Below are positions 49,851 to 61,900 of a stretch of 64,000 bases of DNA, piece by piece. The notes beneath the pieces were generated by a model. That model was given only the letters and a program-made list of their open reading frames with translations, ran no database searches and had not been told where the DNA came from. The position numbers and the translations under genes are program-made. The DNA comes from Pelargonium cotyledonis. Taxonomy: Eukaryota; Streptophyta; Magnoliopsida; Geraniales; Geraniaceae. Every line of letters starts with the position of its first letter. Position 1 is the first letter of the stretch. The DNA is taken from NCBI GenBank assembly GCA_036897625.1, contig JAYMTA010000003.1:62001-126000 (forward strand). Reading direction: 5' to 3'.

Positions 49851-49926
49851 AGGATTGACGCGACTTGAACCCGCAACTTCTGTCTTGCCAGGACAGTGAT
49901 CTACCCCGATTGAACTACACAATCCC
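49851..49926 (-). tRNA. tRNA-Asp-derived gene with GGC (Ala) anticodon, probably decayed
   Basis: The only near full-length tRNA in the window. On the minus strand the acceptor strands GGGATTG and CAATCCT pair (one terminal G-T), with a G discriminator as in tRNA-Asp. The D arm GTTC...GATC keeps three of four pairs. The anticodon stem CTGTC/GACAG is perfect with loop CTGGCAA. T arm GCGGG-TTCAAGT-CGCGT has four of five pairs. Organelle tRNA-Asp has CCGCC-CTGTCAA-GGCGG in the anticodon arm, so two stem pairs have changed on both sides while the anticodon moved from GTC to GGC. Two extra bases sit between acceptor and D stems. It may be a pseudogene, but the paired stem changes argue for some period of constraint. 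Confidence 0.55.
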
Positions 49927-52900
49927 AATGGGGCACATATAAATACAAAATATATCCACTTGTTAGTACGTAAGACTGCTTGTCCTTAATCCCTTATTTG
50001 TTCATATCTTTATGAAAATAGTTGTTAGTTTTTATCTTTCATAATTAGTAGTGAAATTCTTCTCAACCGAAACTTCTCGAATTTCAGTTAGCTTAGTAGA
50101 GCATTCAGTAAAATAAAAAGAAATCTATCGATATTTGTTATACTTAGGTAGCAGGTGGTTTAGAGAAGGATCCTTGTAATAACTTTCAAGCAAAGGTTCC
50201 GCTTTATATCCTAACAAGAACAGGGTTCCTGTTTATTATGCTGGTAGTAAAGTTCTAACCCCGGTTCTCCTATAAGAGGAGGTCGGACACTACTGTAGTA
50301 TGCTGGTGTAAGCGAAGCCTTTTGTAAGGGTTAAAGTCTCCCTACTGCAAAAATTTTAGCCCTTGTTTCAGTCGGCTAGTTTTAGAAAAAAAAAACTTCT
50401 AATTTTTGTGTCTGGCAGCAGCTCCTAGTGCTCTACTTATTCCTTAGTACTCTCTTCTACAAGGATATCAGACTTCCGCGGTAAGCTAACTTCGGGTTAC
50501 TCTAGTCTCAATCCATTTTAGGATTTCCTTTCTACCTACTGTCTGCTCAACCTTTAAGTTTAAATAACTGTAAACTAACTCGCTTTTCTTAAAATCAGCA
50601 AAAGTATCTAGCAACTCTTTGGCTTCAATGGATAACCCAAACTTGTAAATAATATACGAGGGGTTTCTTTAAAGATTAAGGTTTCCAGCCCTCAAAACAA
50701 GTAACACTAAGGAAGATCTTTATAAACTAATTAAGGATTACTGGGGAGTGTGCATTGCTTTTAAGAATTTTATTCCCTTGATCTCGATTATGCCTTTCTC
50801 AAAAAGATTAGTAATTTCGGAAAGGAGGAATTTAGGAACCCTTACTTGAGCAAAGCTAAGATATAAAATGTAATTAGGTAATAGTATAAGTCTTTTAACT
50901 TAGGAGCCTACCTTTTACCTATGATACCGAGGCTGAAGGGTTTAGAGAATTAGTTAATAAAGACACTCCTGTAGGCAGAAACTCGTTAGTATGTTAATGG
51001 GCCCTTCATAATCATAATATAAGTATACCTACAAAGACCTAGTATTTATATATTCCCGCGTTTCCAGAGTGATATAAAAACCTATTGTTACGACCCGGCT
51101 CAAATTTCGCTCTTTTTCAAACAAAAGTTGCCCTTAGTTTTATGGGGGTATCAAAGTACGGAGCCTCCTCTAAGCTAAACTCTCGACCAGGAGTTCTAAA
51201 AAGGATGCTTTGGAAAGGGGTTCTAAGTTTAATGAATTCGAACCTACACCTGGAAAGAAGATCTACATTACACGAATACCTTGTCAATGCAGAAGTCTCA
51301 CTATAAATTATCCTAAAAAGACCCAGTTAGACTTTGTTCATAATGTATTTCAGTAAGGAATATTACTTGGAGCGACTGCTAGAATACTACGATCTAAAAT
51401 GCTAGAATAGAACTCTGTTTTTATGAAAGAAATAGGGGGTAACTCTTAGTTAACAAACAAGTTTTAGGGAGGCAAGGTCTTAAGTGGTTTAACTTGTAAG
51501 AAGATAAGTTTTTCGCAAACTAATAAGATGTAAACCCTGTGACAGCAAGACCTCATAGTATCCTTTTTTTTCAAAGGGGTTCTGCTCCATTTTCTTCGTA
51601 GAATTTAACCAAGCCTATATTTTCTATTAATCAATCTTTTAGAGAATGCACTTAATTTAGTAAAAACCGATCGATATCTCAACTTTAGCGTCTACGTTGT
51701 TTGGAACTTATAGATCATAGAGCTAAAGATATACGGGTCAGGGGTTCGAAGCGTGTTACTCCAAACAAAAGCAGGAGTAACAAAATGGATTCTTTACGTA
51801 CAAAATTTCTGGAAAAATAACTCTTGTAATTGAAAGTTTCTATACGCCTTTGATTGCAAAATCCTGTACTTAATGTTAGCTTACCGACTAGTCTTTTTTG
51901 GCCTTCTTGTTACGCATGCAGCGCAAGCCTACTAAAATCCATTATATAAGTAATTCCCAATTAATTCGCAGTTTATCTTACATATCTAATAATATAGCTT
52001 GGGGTGCAAGAAATAATTTGGATGAAAAGAAGATACGGGTTCTATTCTATATTTAAGTGATTTTTGATTCGCTGATTAAACATTCGAACGCGATTCTATA
52101 GTTTTATCGTCTGAGAACTTGTTCGAATAGTGGATCTTAATTCCTTATACTTACATGACTTCTTCGCGACAGGCCATAGGTTCAAATTGCATTCAACTAA
52201 GGTTGACCAAAGAAAGATTTAGCTAGATACGGATGTCAACGAATGCTAGATATGTGTGGAACAGAAGCCAGTAAAAGGAGACTAAATTCGAGTCATTCTC
52301 TAAAGGATTTTCTTCTTAGCGGCAAAAAAGAATCCTGATTACTACCATACACATTAGGAATTTGCTAGTAATAGTTCTAACTAAATTCAGTAAGAAATTT
52401 ATGTATAGTAAACTAATAGGTATTCAAAAAATGTACGAAATGGGGACTCGTAGATAGAACACGAGGCGTAAGTTTTCTTTTTATATAATAGGGACTCCAG
52501 TTTATTCAGAGTGCGAATTCCCCCTCCCCCCTTTTTATTAGCAACTGCCTTGAGTATAAGAATTCCTATTGTTTGTATTTTATAGATACTACTTAACTTC
52601 AATTTGTAAAAAATAGATGTGTCTAGCTCGGATAGTTGCGCTTTACTAGTAGAATTGGACCCGTGATAATTATATGTATCACTATACTATACTTATATAT
52701 CTATAATGGGCTTTCCGGCAGTGCCAAGCTAAAGAAGAAAAAGCCTCTGCGTACTTTACATATTTAAATCCCAAGATTGATCCTCAAAATTTAGGAGGGT
52801 GTTTCCCGCTTCTAATCAACCGTTTGTTTGTTGTTCAAATAAGGATTTCCTTCTGTCTCACTAATCTATCAGAAAAGGCCGCGCTTTTCTCTACAAACTC

Positions 52901-55900
52901 CTTACTAAAGTTAATTAATTGGAAATATTTATCAATTTAGAACCCTTTTTCACCAACTACTTACATCCAAAAAGAAAGAGCTGCTTAATAAATAAGAAAC
53001 TTGGCTTCGTACCAAATTACGGACCCCCACGGAGGGAGAGAGTCCCTTAGGAAGCCCTACCTAAATAAACTTAACATCACTTTTAGAATTTGGTAGAATT
53101 TGGCCACCTTTTTCGGAAGTTTATACTACTTACTTTGCTAGTTGGGTTAAGGTTACCCAAGAAAAAGACTCTTTAATACATTCCAAATACAGGGTCGTTC
53201 GCTGTCTCTAAACTCTGAAAGAACTGACTGACGTAAAGATCCTGTGTTTTGAAGTGTTCTCCTTAAACGAGTTACTCATAATTACAGACTTTTTGAGTAG
53301 TTAAATCAAAAACAGGTCCGGTGTATATCTTAAATTTATTAGGCGGATACCACGTGTAGTTACTTGTAAATGAAATGAGGATTTAGGAGCTATAAAGATA
53401 AAATATTCTTGGGGACAAAGCAAAAGTGGGACTCTTAATAGAAAAGTAGAGGTGGCCAGTCACAATACTACTATCGGGTTCCTACAAGTACAAATTAAGT
53501 TAGACTTTGTTAATCATACAAGGTATATTAACTAGAAAAAGAAAGCACCCTTTGTTTAAGACAAAAACTGCAAAAGGTTGCAATAGAAAATAAGTAGATG
53601 TTAACCCTAAAACTTCAATGCCTTGACAAGAAAAAGCAAATAATCAAACAACCAGAATAAAATCTCCTCAAAAAACCCCGAATATGTAAATAAACCTATA
53701 CAAGTTGTGCGCTATTTGACTTATGAAACTCTTAATTTTCCTGTTCGAAAGGGCTCGTCGTTTACTTTAAAATATATAAGGTTCAAAATTCACTAGACTT
53801 GAATTTAGTTTAGTATTGACTGAATATCTTATTTACGTTACAAGCTCCTGCACTGAAAATGCAACAAGTGTCCTTATTAAAAACTGCATTCATAGCTATA
53901 CAACACGAGGAAGGATAGAGCAAAGTAGTCGAGGAGCTCATTTTAATGAGTAACGGATACTCTTTTAAGAGTTTTGAACTGTTTCATTCAACCCTTTGCT
54001 GCTAAGTAGGCCCTTTGAGCTCTTTCATAGTAATGCGGGTATTAACTTACGTACTCCTGGTGTAAATCTTTCCTGGATAAACCCTTCTTGAGAGAGTAAT
54101 TGCAATGGGATTTTGAAAAATCACTAACAGCCCTCTTTATTATAATAAGATATTCGTACTATAACACTGGTATATTGCTTATAGGCTTCTGGGGGAGTAG
54201 ATGCTAAGGAATACAAAGTAGAGATCTCTAGTATAACGAGTTTTTGTTAGGTTTTCGGCTGTGAGAGATTCTTTTGACTTTTACATAAATTTTTGTTTAG
54301 TGGGTTGAAAGACTTATGAATGCTTTGTCAGTGCTCCTTTGTAAATTTTCGAGTATTGGATACTTGGGGATTAGGATTTCGTTCTTGCCTTCGGCTGTAG
54401 ATATAAAACTTCTTGGGCTCCCCTTGGTTTTCTAGAGATAGTGTAATTTTATTCCTTATAGAAAATTTCTTCTATTTTTATTAAGAGCTCTTACTAAGCT
54501 TCAGAATAAAGGGCCTTCCTTACAGATTCGCGGTTAGGAGGATTCCTCAAAAACGGTTTCAGTGAATCTGTATATATAATTATTAGCTCTAGGCGTCCCG
54601 TAATGAAGTTATACTTGACAGAGCAGAAGCAAGACATAGAGGGTCTTAGAGTTCAGATCCTAATAGACGTTTGGCTTTTATTGTCGTATGTCACATGCCT
54701 TTCTTTATCTTACAGTGTATATTTACATAATAGTTTAATTAATAAGGAAGTAAAGTGTATATTTATTAAATTCTTCGAAGGAAAAGTAAGTAAAATTTAC
54801 TGCGGGTAACCTCTACAGCCCTAAAGCCTGTTATTTAATTCTGTAACTAAGTACCAAAGCAAGGACCCCATGAAGATCCCAAAAGTCTAAATATCTGCGT
54901 AGCTGGGGTACTACATTTATCCGGATTCCCTTACCTTACAAGTTCAGATACCTAAATTTCTAAAACAATCAAATTGTACCTTGAAAAGGAATCTTTTACT
55001 ATTATTTAAAAAGGACTCTTAGCCTCTACCTACGCTTTACTACTAACGCTTTACCAACCAAGTTAAATCTCATTTATTTGAGTCATATTACTATAACAAG
55101 CATTCCTTTTACAAAAGAATATCTCTATGCTGTAAGAGTCCTCCAGCTGAGACTAAGAACACGGGTTTAAATCTATACTATATGCAGTAAAAATGCTTCC
55201 TTCTAACTTCTCAAAGAACTCGTCTAATAGAAAAAATTACCTATTAATCGATCAGAACTGGAGAATCACTTAAATACAGAAGTTTTCTCACTCTTTTTCA
55301 AATGCCTGCCTACGCCCACACAAATACAAGGGGCAAATAAATCGAAGTAACGCTTACTTTATTTTCTCAAAACTCCAACAAGGAGAATGATGAGTTGCTT
55401 TTGCTACTACATACGTAAATGTAGAAAATTTCTTATTAGTTCTATTAAGTCAGTTTTAAGGAAAGGAATACCCAGAATTGAAACCTGGTAAATCATCTGT
55501 ATTAATAAAGGGTAGTTGTTAGAAGTGAGTCAATTCTCTATAATTTTAGACTACAAAGTAAAACACAACTAAGGAATAGCATAACTAAAACTAGAAATTC
55601 CTCCTATTCCCTATTTACTCAAAGACTCATCTGAAACCTAGTAAACTACAAAGGAATTCTAGATATCAACCCAAGTTAATGCCTTCTAAAATCTAATGTT
55701 AGAACCCGTACTTTGCCTATAAAGATAGAGGGGTTCAACTTCTATTCGCAGTTAGAGAATTAACTTAAAAAGCTCGGGTCCAAGCAGTTGAAAAAGGGAG
55801 CTCGAGGGACTCTGATATGAAAAGGAGATAGCATGACTGGGAATTGCCAATTTTTAGGGGTTTTTTCCTACCTAATTGAACAAAAATAAATAAGTCGATA

Positions 55901-56459
55901 AAAAGACAAGGCATCTAGAAACAGGGATTCTGCATACTAAAAAAAGGATGGGTTTTCCTTTTCATAACAAAAGATAATTTAAGTATGAATAATACTACAA
56001 AGTACCGCCTCGGGATACATACTGGGTTATACTTATCTAGGAAAAGCTCTAAAATTACTTAGACAGCTTTGGAAAAGAAGTTAAACAAAACTAAAACCTA
56101 ATTACACAAATAGACACGAACACAGCGAGCACCCTTATCAGGATACCTTTTATTTCAGGTTATCGCAGCGCTTAGAAAAGCCCTTGCTCTTAAGAAAAGT
56201 CGAGCATCTTATTAGGTTTTCTTTATTAACAGCTAGCTGTTGGTCTTTATACTATTTTCCTACTTTTTCAAGAGACTCTCAATTCTACATACTACTTGCC
56301 ATACACTCTATCTAATAAGCCTCGTATAAGCTAGAAAAGAAAGTTATTAATTAAGACTACCCCCAGAAGGAAACCCCCTAAAGCGAAACTAAATTTTGTA
56401 CGGATCCAATGACATTAATTAAGAATCTTCCAAGCTTTTAAAAGTTAAGAGTTAGTTAC
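49927..56459. other. Non-coding AT-rich spacer, about 6.5 kb
   Basis: No gene recognised. Short frames (for example 51085-51306 and 54603-54809) are not assignable. There is a T-loop-like string GGGGTTCGAAGC near 51740 and a T-arm fragment at 52171. A duplicated TAGAATTTGG lies at 53084-53103. Confidence 0.65.
52171..52190 (+). pseudogene. tRNA T-arm fragment
   Basis: GGCCATAGGTTCAAATTGCA has a T-loop signature. GGTTCAAATTG is shared with the minus-strand pieces at 57381 and 58196. No further arm is visible. Confidence 0.25.
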
Positions 56460-56640
56460 ACTCTCTTGATACCGGGACTAGGCCCGTCCCATAGAAGTCT
56501 TAGAGGTCTTGTCAGGGGCCTTTAGGATTTTCTTGTGACTGACTACTTGAAACTAGATCAGGGGAAGCATTAAATAAGGGTAAGAAAGCGTTCCCAACTG
56601 CAGCGAAGCAGAAGGTAATGCATTCTAGTATTTAATAGTA
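56460..56640 (-). repeat. R1 repeat copy J (core and following text)
   Basis: On the minus strand the core reads TTACCTTCTGCTTCGC then TGCAGTTGGGAACG (56589-56620), aligning with AACCTTCCTC...GCAGTCGGGAACA of copy B. The inner stem is CTGC/GCAG around TTCGCT. Text 30-60 bases beyond the core (56533-56562, plus-strand TGTGACTGAC...CTAGATCAGG) recurs near 58852-58882. Confidence 0.65.
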
Positions 56641-57360
56641 CATAGACACTCACCCCACTTTTTATTTTATTGACTTTTGTAGCGTTCTTAAGAGCTTGCA
56701 TACCTGGTTTCTTCTTAAGACTTAGAACAAACCTCTTCGCTGTACCTTTCTTATTATACTTAGACCTAGGACTTCCTGAGAGTATATCTTAGTTAGACTT
56801 GTACTTGTATTCTGGAGCTTACTCATAGCCTCTTCCTTGAAAGTCCTTGTAGTTAGACCCTGCTTTCATACCTATACCTTTTTCTTAGAACCTAGATTCT
56901 GTATATTCTTCTTAGTCTGTATCTTATGAGTCTTGCTGCTATGCCTTCTTGCCTAGTCCTTACTTCAAACCAAGACTAGCCTTCCTTCTCAGAGCTGTAA
57001 CTAACCTTCTTGTCTTTGCTTTGTTCAGAGCCAAACCAAGATAAACTTGCCTCTTCTTCCTTGTTCTTATCGATAAAAGAGGAAGCAAACAAAAGAGGAT
57101 AATAGGTAAGTCCGTCCTTGTTACCGACCGGAGGAAGGTTAATGCATTACAGTGTATTGAGTACACCGGCTTACCTTATAACCAACAACAAAAAAGCAGG
57201 CTTTCACTCTACTCCTACTGATCCATACTCAACCCAATCCCAGAACTCTATAGTCCAGAACTCCGATCTTGAACCAATAATCCAATCCAAACCTTGCACT
57301 CCTCAGCTCAGTTCCCTTCAAGCCAGCTCTCACATTCCTAATAACTAGCCCAGCCTCTTT
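56641..57360 (-). repeat. R1 repeat copy H, with shortened core
   Basis: The minus strand has AATGCATTAACCTTCC, then TCCGGTCGGTAAC (57113-57149), a core that lost most of its hairpin loop. AATGCATTA also precedes copy J's core. The remainder is the purine arm (about 56700-57060 on the minus strand) with AAGGTATAGGTATG near 56865. AGAGCTGTAACTAACC at 56991-57006 is exact at 16918. The frames at 56960-57166 (minus) and 57118-57348 (plus, TTG start) run through this repeat and are not considered genes. Confidence 0.6.
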
Positions 57361-58060
57361 CTTGCTTGTCTGCTCAGAAGTCAATTTGAACCTATGCTAT
57401 GACCGCGGATCAAACTAATCCGTGTTCTACCACTAAACTAATGCTTAACAGAATATATTGAATGCTTACTATAACTAAACTAGAGTCATAAAGCCTGAAT
57501 CTAAATCTATTTCTATATAAGTCATTTCCAATCTAAAGCTAGTATTATTACTACTAAGACTTTGTATTAGATCTTTCTTTAATAGTACATTCATACCCAC
57601 CATCTTCTTACTGACTTCTTTCTTATCCTTCCTCTAAACTAGAACTTTCAGGAGTCTACGAGTACCCCTCTTTGTAACCTAACTCTTACCTATAACCGTA
57701 AACAAAGGAGCTCACTTCCCTTCCCAAGAGTATCTGAGCAAGCTAAAGCCTTACTCTTGTCTTCCCCCTAACCTAAATTCCTACTCTTCATATCAGTCTT
57801 AGTCTTTGTTGCCTGATTAGCTACTTGATCGACAGATTCTCATTGATCTCTTACCTTCTTTGTATTCTATGTCATTTCCTTTACCATTTGCAGTTGGTGT
57901 TTCTTTCAGTCAGTAAAGCAAGCCAAGCTCTCTTAGTTTGAATACTTGTTACTAATTAACAACTGGAAACTCCTTACTTTACCCTTTTGACTTCTTTCTA
58001 GATCAGGGACTTCCTTATTTAGTTAGAACCCCTCGTTATTCTGTCTCCGTTTAGTAAATT
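57361..58060 (-). repeat. Probable decayed R1 copy
   Basis: The plus strand stays pyrimidine-rich in the manner of the adjacent minus-strand copies (CTTACTGACTTCTTTC; CCTAACTCTTACC). It is assigned by texture and position; I could not find a long exact landmark. Confidence 0.3.
57381..57447 (-). pseudogene. tRNA-like gene remnant with intact D and anticodon stems
   Basis: The minus strand has TA, GTTT-AGTGGTA-GAAC (a four-pair D arm like that of plastid tRNA-Gly), then CGGAT-TAGTTTG-ATCCG (a perfect five-pair anticodon stem with seven-base loop), then ATAGG and TTCAAAT. The T stem and acceptor stem do not pair. The loop would place GTT (Asn) as anticodon but has A instead of the usual T at position 33. 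Parent identity is uncertain between Gly and Asn. Confidence 0.45.
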
Positions 58061-58195
58061 ATACTCAGAAAACGCTCTAACAGACAGGCCGGTAGAATTC
58101 CCAGCATTGCTTTAAACTAGGGAAATCCCTTAACCTTCTTACTAGAACTTACTAAATACACTAAAACAAGTACCAATTCAAAAAAGAGTGCAAGA

Positions 58196-58258
58196 CAATT
58201 TGAACCTTTGCACGCTCCTAGTAGAAACCTGTGCTCTACCAAGACTGAATTGGAGCCT
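58196..58258 (-). pseudogene. tRNA-like remnant
   Basis: The minus strand reads AATTCAGTCTTGGTAGAGC (a D arm of the type ATTC...GAGC), then an anticodon region that does not form a clean stem, then AGCGTGCAAAGG and TTCAAATTG. D-arm to T-arm spacing fits a tRNA. The T stem is open on its 3' side and acceptor strands do not match. Confidence 0.45.
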
Positions 58259-58599
58259 ATACCTTATATCTGGATCTCGTTTATCAGTTATCTAATTTAT
58301 CTTAATAGGAGGATGCATTTAACAGAAGACTCTTGGTATACAGTTAGTTCCATTAGACTACCCAGAAGCTGAGAGAGGGCACTCTTTTCAAATTTAAGTC
58401 AGAATATGATCCCATGCTTAAGGATGTGGCAGTGGTTTTATTTAGGGAATTCTTCCTTTTCTTTAGGGTCTACCGAGATTAGTATATCAAAAACGGATTA
58501 CTTTTTTGACAAAGCGCTTCTATCCTCAGAAGAAATACTGTCTATAAAGTTAGTTAAAACTCTTTAAAATTTATAGAAAACAGGCTGATCAAGGCCCCG

Positions 58600-58900
58600 C
58601 AGCACATATATTCACAAATGGGGCTCTTTCTCTCTTATACCTACTGCCTAAACAACCTAAGACTGTACCACCTATCGTATACACTTAAAAACTCTAAACT
58701 AGGCTAGCTTTAGCTAGTAAAAGCCTAACTCTTAACTAAACGCCTTCCTTACTCTTCCATAGCTGGGCTAGACTTACCCCCTTACGAGCCCTACTCTTAC
58801 TGTAGCTAGAAAATCTTGTACTAGTATTCTTATCCCTTTGGCTTCACTTTCCTGTGACTGACTTACTATAAAACTGGATCAGAAAGATAAGAAAAAGCTT
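58600..58900 (-). repeat. Probable R1 copy, minus strand
   Basis: The minus strand carries AAGTCTAGCCCAGCTATG-like text (near 58750-58775), similar to AAGTCTAGCTCC of copy A. It also carries the TGTGACTGAC...GGATCAG segment (58852-58882), shared with 56533-56562. No core was found. Confidence 0.45.
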
Positions 58901-61900
58901 GACTTTTTACCTTGCCTTGATACTGACATGTCTCTCCAAGGACCCTTACCGCAAACAAATTACTTCGGCTTCATACTTAAAATATGGGGTTAGAAGGATA
59001 CTAGATTCTGTAGTAAGATATAGGGAGACATCTTGATCTATATCTATCAATGGATAAGTGAACTCATAATTGTAATAATCTCTAGGTCTATGTATAAGAC
59101 TAAACCCTTAAACTAAGAAGTCTCTCAACAAAAAGATTTTCACTTTATATATATATTCCTAAATATCTGAAAAACTCTATTGAAACGTCCTGCAGAGTTA
59201 GTCAAGTATTTAAAAACTACAATTAGAAATATTTGTAACCAACCCCCGAGACTAATTAGGGTAAGTGCTTACTGGAGTATCCTATATCTTTTTGAACCTA
59301 AGTCCTGGCAAAACCCTTGAACCCTATGCTGCAAAGTTTGACAAAAAATAGAGATAATGTATTTCCTTTTAGGGTTTCGGTACACTTGAGTAGAAAAGTC
59401 AAGCTTTTACCGGGTTTAGCGAATGTCCTTAATAACCTTAAGGATAAGTCTAATAACATCCCCCTTTTGCTTTATGTTAAATTTTTTTTTCAACTAAAGT
59501 TTAGAGAGATACTTTAAGAAGCTTTAGCTACAGTATATTCGCAGTTTTTCAGGATTCTTGTTTAAAAAGAGATATACACTTCATTTGCAGTTTTGTATTA
59601 AAATTTATATGTGCTTGCACGAGGAACTCTTTGCTGTAACAAAGAAAGCTTGAATTTGATTTGTTTGTAATTCTTTTAAGGAAACTGCTAGGTTACAGAA
59701 CATGCCCTAAAATCGATACACATTTTTGTTTCACAAGAATTTCCATTCTAGGTAGCTCTATGCATTGGTATTCTCAATCGGGTTTAGTCCGACTCAGTTA
59801 GTAGTACTAGAAATTGAAGAACTTCTATATAAGTAATTTCAATTCCTCAGAAGAATTAAGCAAAGTCTTTAAAAAAAAGCAGCCCTTTATATTACAAAAT
59901 GCATCTCGAAAGTCAACAAAAACTACTTTTATCAAAAAGAAAACTAAGCCCAACCCCTTTCTATAGTTCTATTAAGGAAGTTTACTCCCTTTTCCATTAC
60001 TAATACATTAACCTATATAAGAAGAAGCATAAACAAAAAGGATACCTCTTTACTACTCCTTGCCTATCAAATTAGAGCTACTTTAGAAAGACTATATACC
60101 CGTGTTTCAGAGACTTGTTGCTATAATATCCTTAAAAAATTTAATACATAGCGGAAATCCGAAGAATTCAACTAGGGCTTTTCAATTGCAAAAAGAGTCC
60201 TGAGTTATAAAAATATCAGATTTCCTTTTATTGTACTGAAATAAGTAATGCTGACAAAAGGGGTACTGGAAAGAGGGCTTCTTTTTATAGAAACTTGTCT
60301 TATCTCAATAGAATTCAAAAGACACAGCTATGCTCCTTTTGAGAGCAATTGCCCTCCACTTTTCGAGTAGAAATCCCTATACCTACCCATATGTCGAGTA
60401 AGGGTTGTACTACATTTTCCTGACGAGGGCAGTCTAATTTTTAATCGGGCACGTAGATGCTTAAGAGTAGAACCCGATAACAAATGGGGATGGATCCTGA
60501 TTTTATATCGGAGTATCCCTTATCCAACATTTGAGATCTTTTTCTGAGCTATCCTTACAAGAGCCCTAGCAGAATCTATATGATTACAATAAAGCAAGTT
60601 TCCCTTTTCTCCTCTTAAACTTTGCTTAATACTTTCATTTAGTCAAGTTTTTTGTAAACTTAAGTACAAGTACTGAAACTAGGAAACTTCGATTTCCAAT
60701 TATTATTAGTATAGGGATTGCCCCTTAATAGCTGGAACTAATTAAACCCCCCCTTTTACACATTAATTTCATAAACTTCTGTAGCTTAAAGGTCTCGTAT
60801 CTATAACTATGCTGAGGAAGACCCATTTTTCAGAATATAAAGCCAACAAATATAAAATTATCTAAAATTGAAACCCTGAATCAGTACCTAAAAAGTTTCC
60901 CATGAAGCCGTAGGGGATGGTCTTGTAAGAAAGCTAGAGTACTTTGTTTTTGTTGTACAGTTAAATTTAACTAGCCAGCATCTTATTTAATTAATCTGGA
61001 ATTCTTTAAGAAAAAACTTTATAATAAAGTTCCGACCTATATCCAATCCAAATCCGCACACTGTTTTATACCATGATATAAGAGAAGCCTCGATACCTTA
61101 CTAGACAGAAAACCTCTAGACCAAAACACAGTATAAGTCTAATTTTAACTAACTAGGTTGGGTAACTATAAAAAGACTTACCTATAGACACATATTAAAC
61201 GATTACCATAGTAAGACCTCAATGCCTGCCAAGTTTATTCTATCTACTCAAAAAATCGTTAATTCCCTTCCCTCTCATTTTGAATATACAAACTATCCTA
61301 TAGGGTTTAATAAAAAGGAAAGATTTAACTCTAGAATTCTTCTCCTACTGACCTGTATCTACACTTTTTTAGAATATTGGTCAAGTAATCTTCTACTTAT
61401 TGCCTAAAGGTATACGTGAACCACTGACCAAAGGATTCTCAGTACTATGCTCTCTTCCAACCGGAGCCCGTGTCCAGAATTCTAACAACTCAAATTCAGT
61501 ATAGTAGTATTCCAATATACCTTCTATCTAAGTGATTCTAGCTTCAATCCGAGTCCGTCCTTTTTAGTTCAGGATAAGAAGTTAAGATTTTTATTCCCTA
61601 CTTTCTCTCTTTACTACTCTTCTAGTGCTAGTGAAAAATCCTGTATCTTTTAGGTTTAACATAGCTCTTTCTTAAAAGTATTGGTATAATAGAGAATTTG
61701 TCGCAAAAGTGAACTCCGATTTTTTCTAGTAAGCGCACTTCAAATACTAAGTGCTTTCTCGCATGCCCTGGATATTTAGGAATCCCCGAAACTTATGGGC
61801 TCTTTTAATTATATACACAAACAATATACTGTAACTAGAGGTCTACAAAGCTATCGTACTAATATCTGGGTATTAGATCTCCTGTTTATGGGTCAGAAAT

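Noticed and set aside
51733-51760. GGGGTTCGAAGC as a tRNA T arm
   Set aside because: No stem pairing and no neighbouring tRNA arms. Such strings are expected several times by chance in a window this size.
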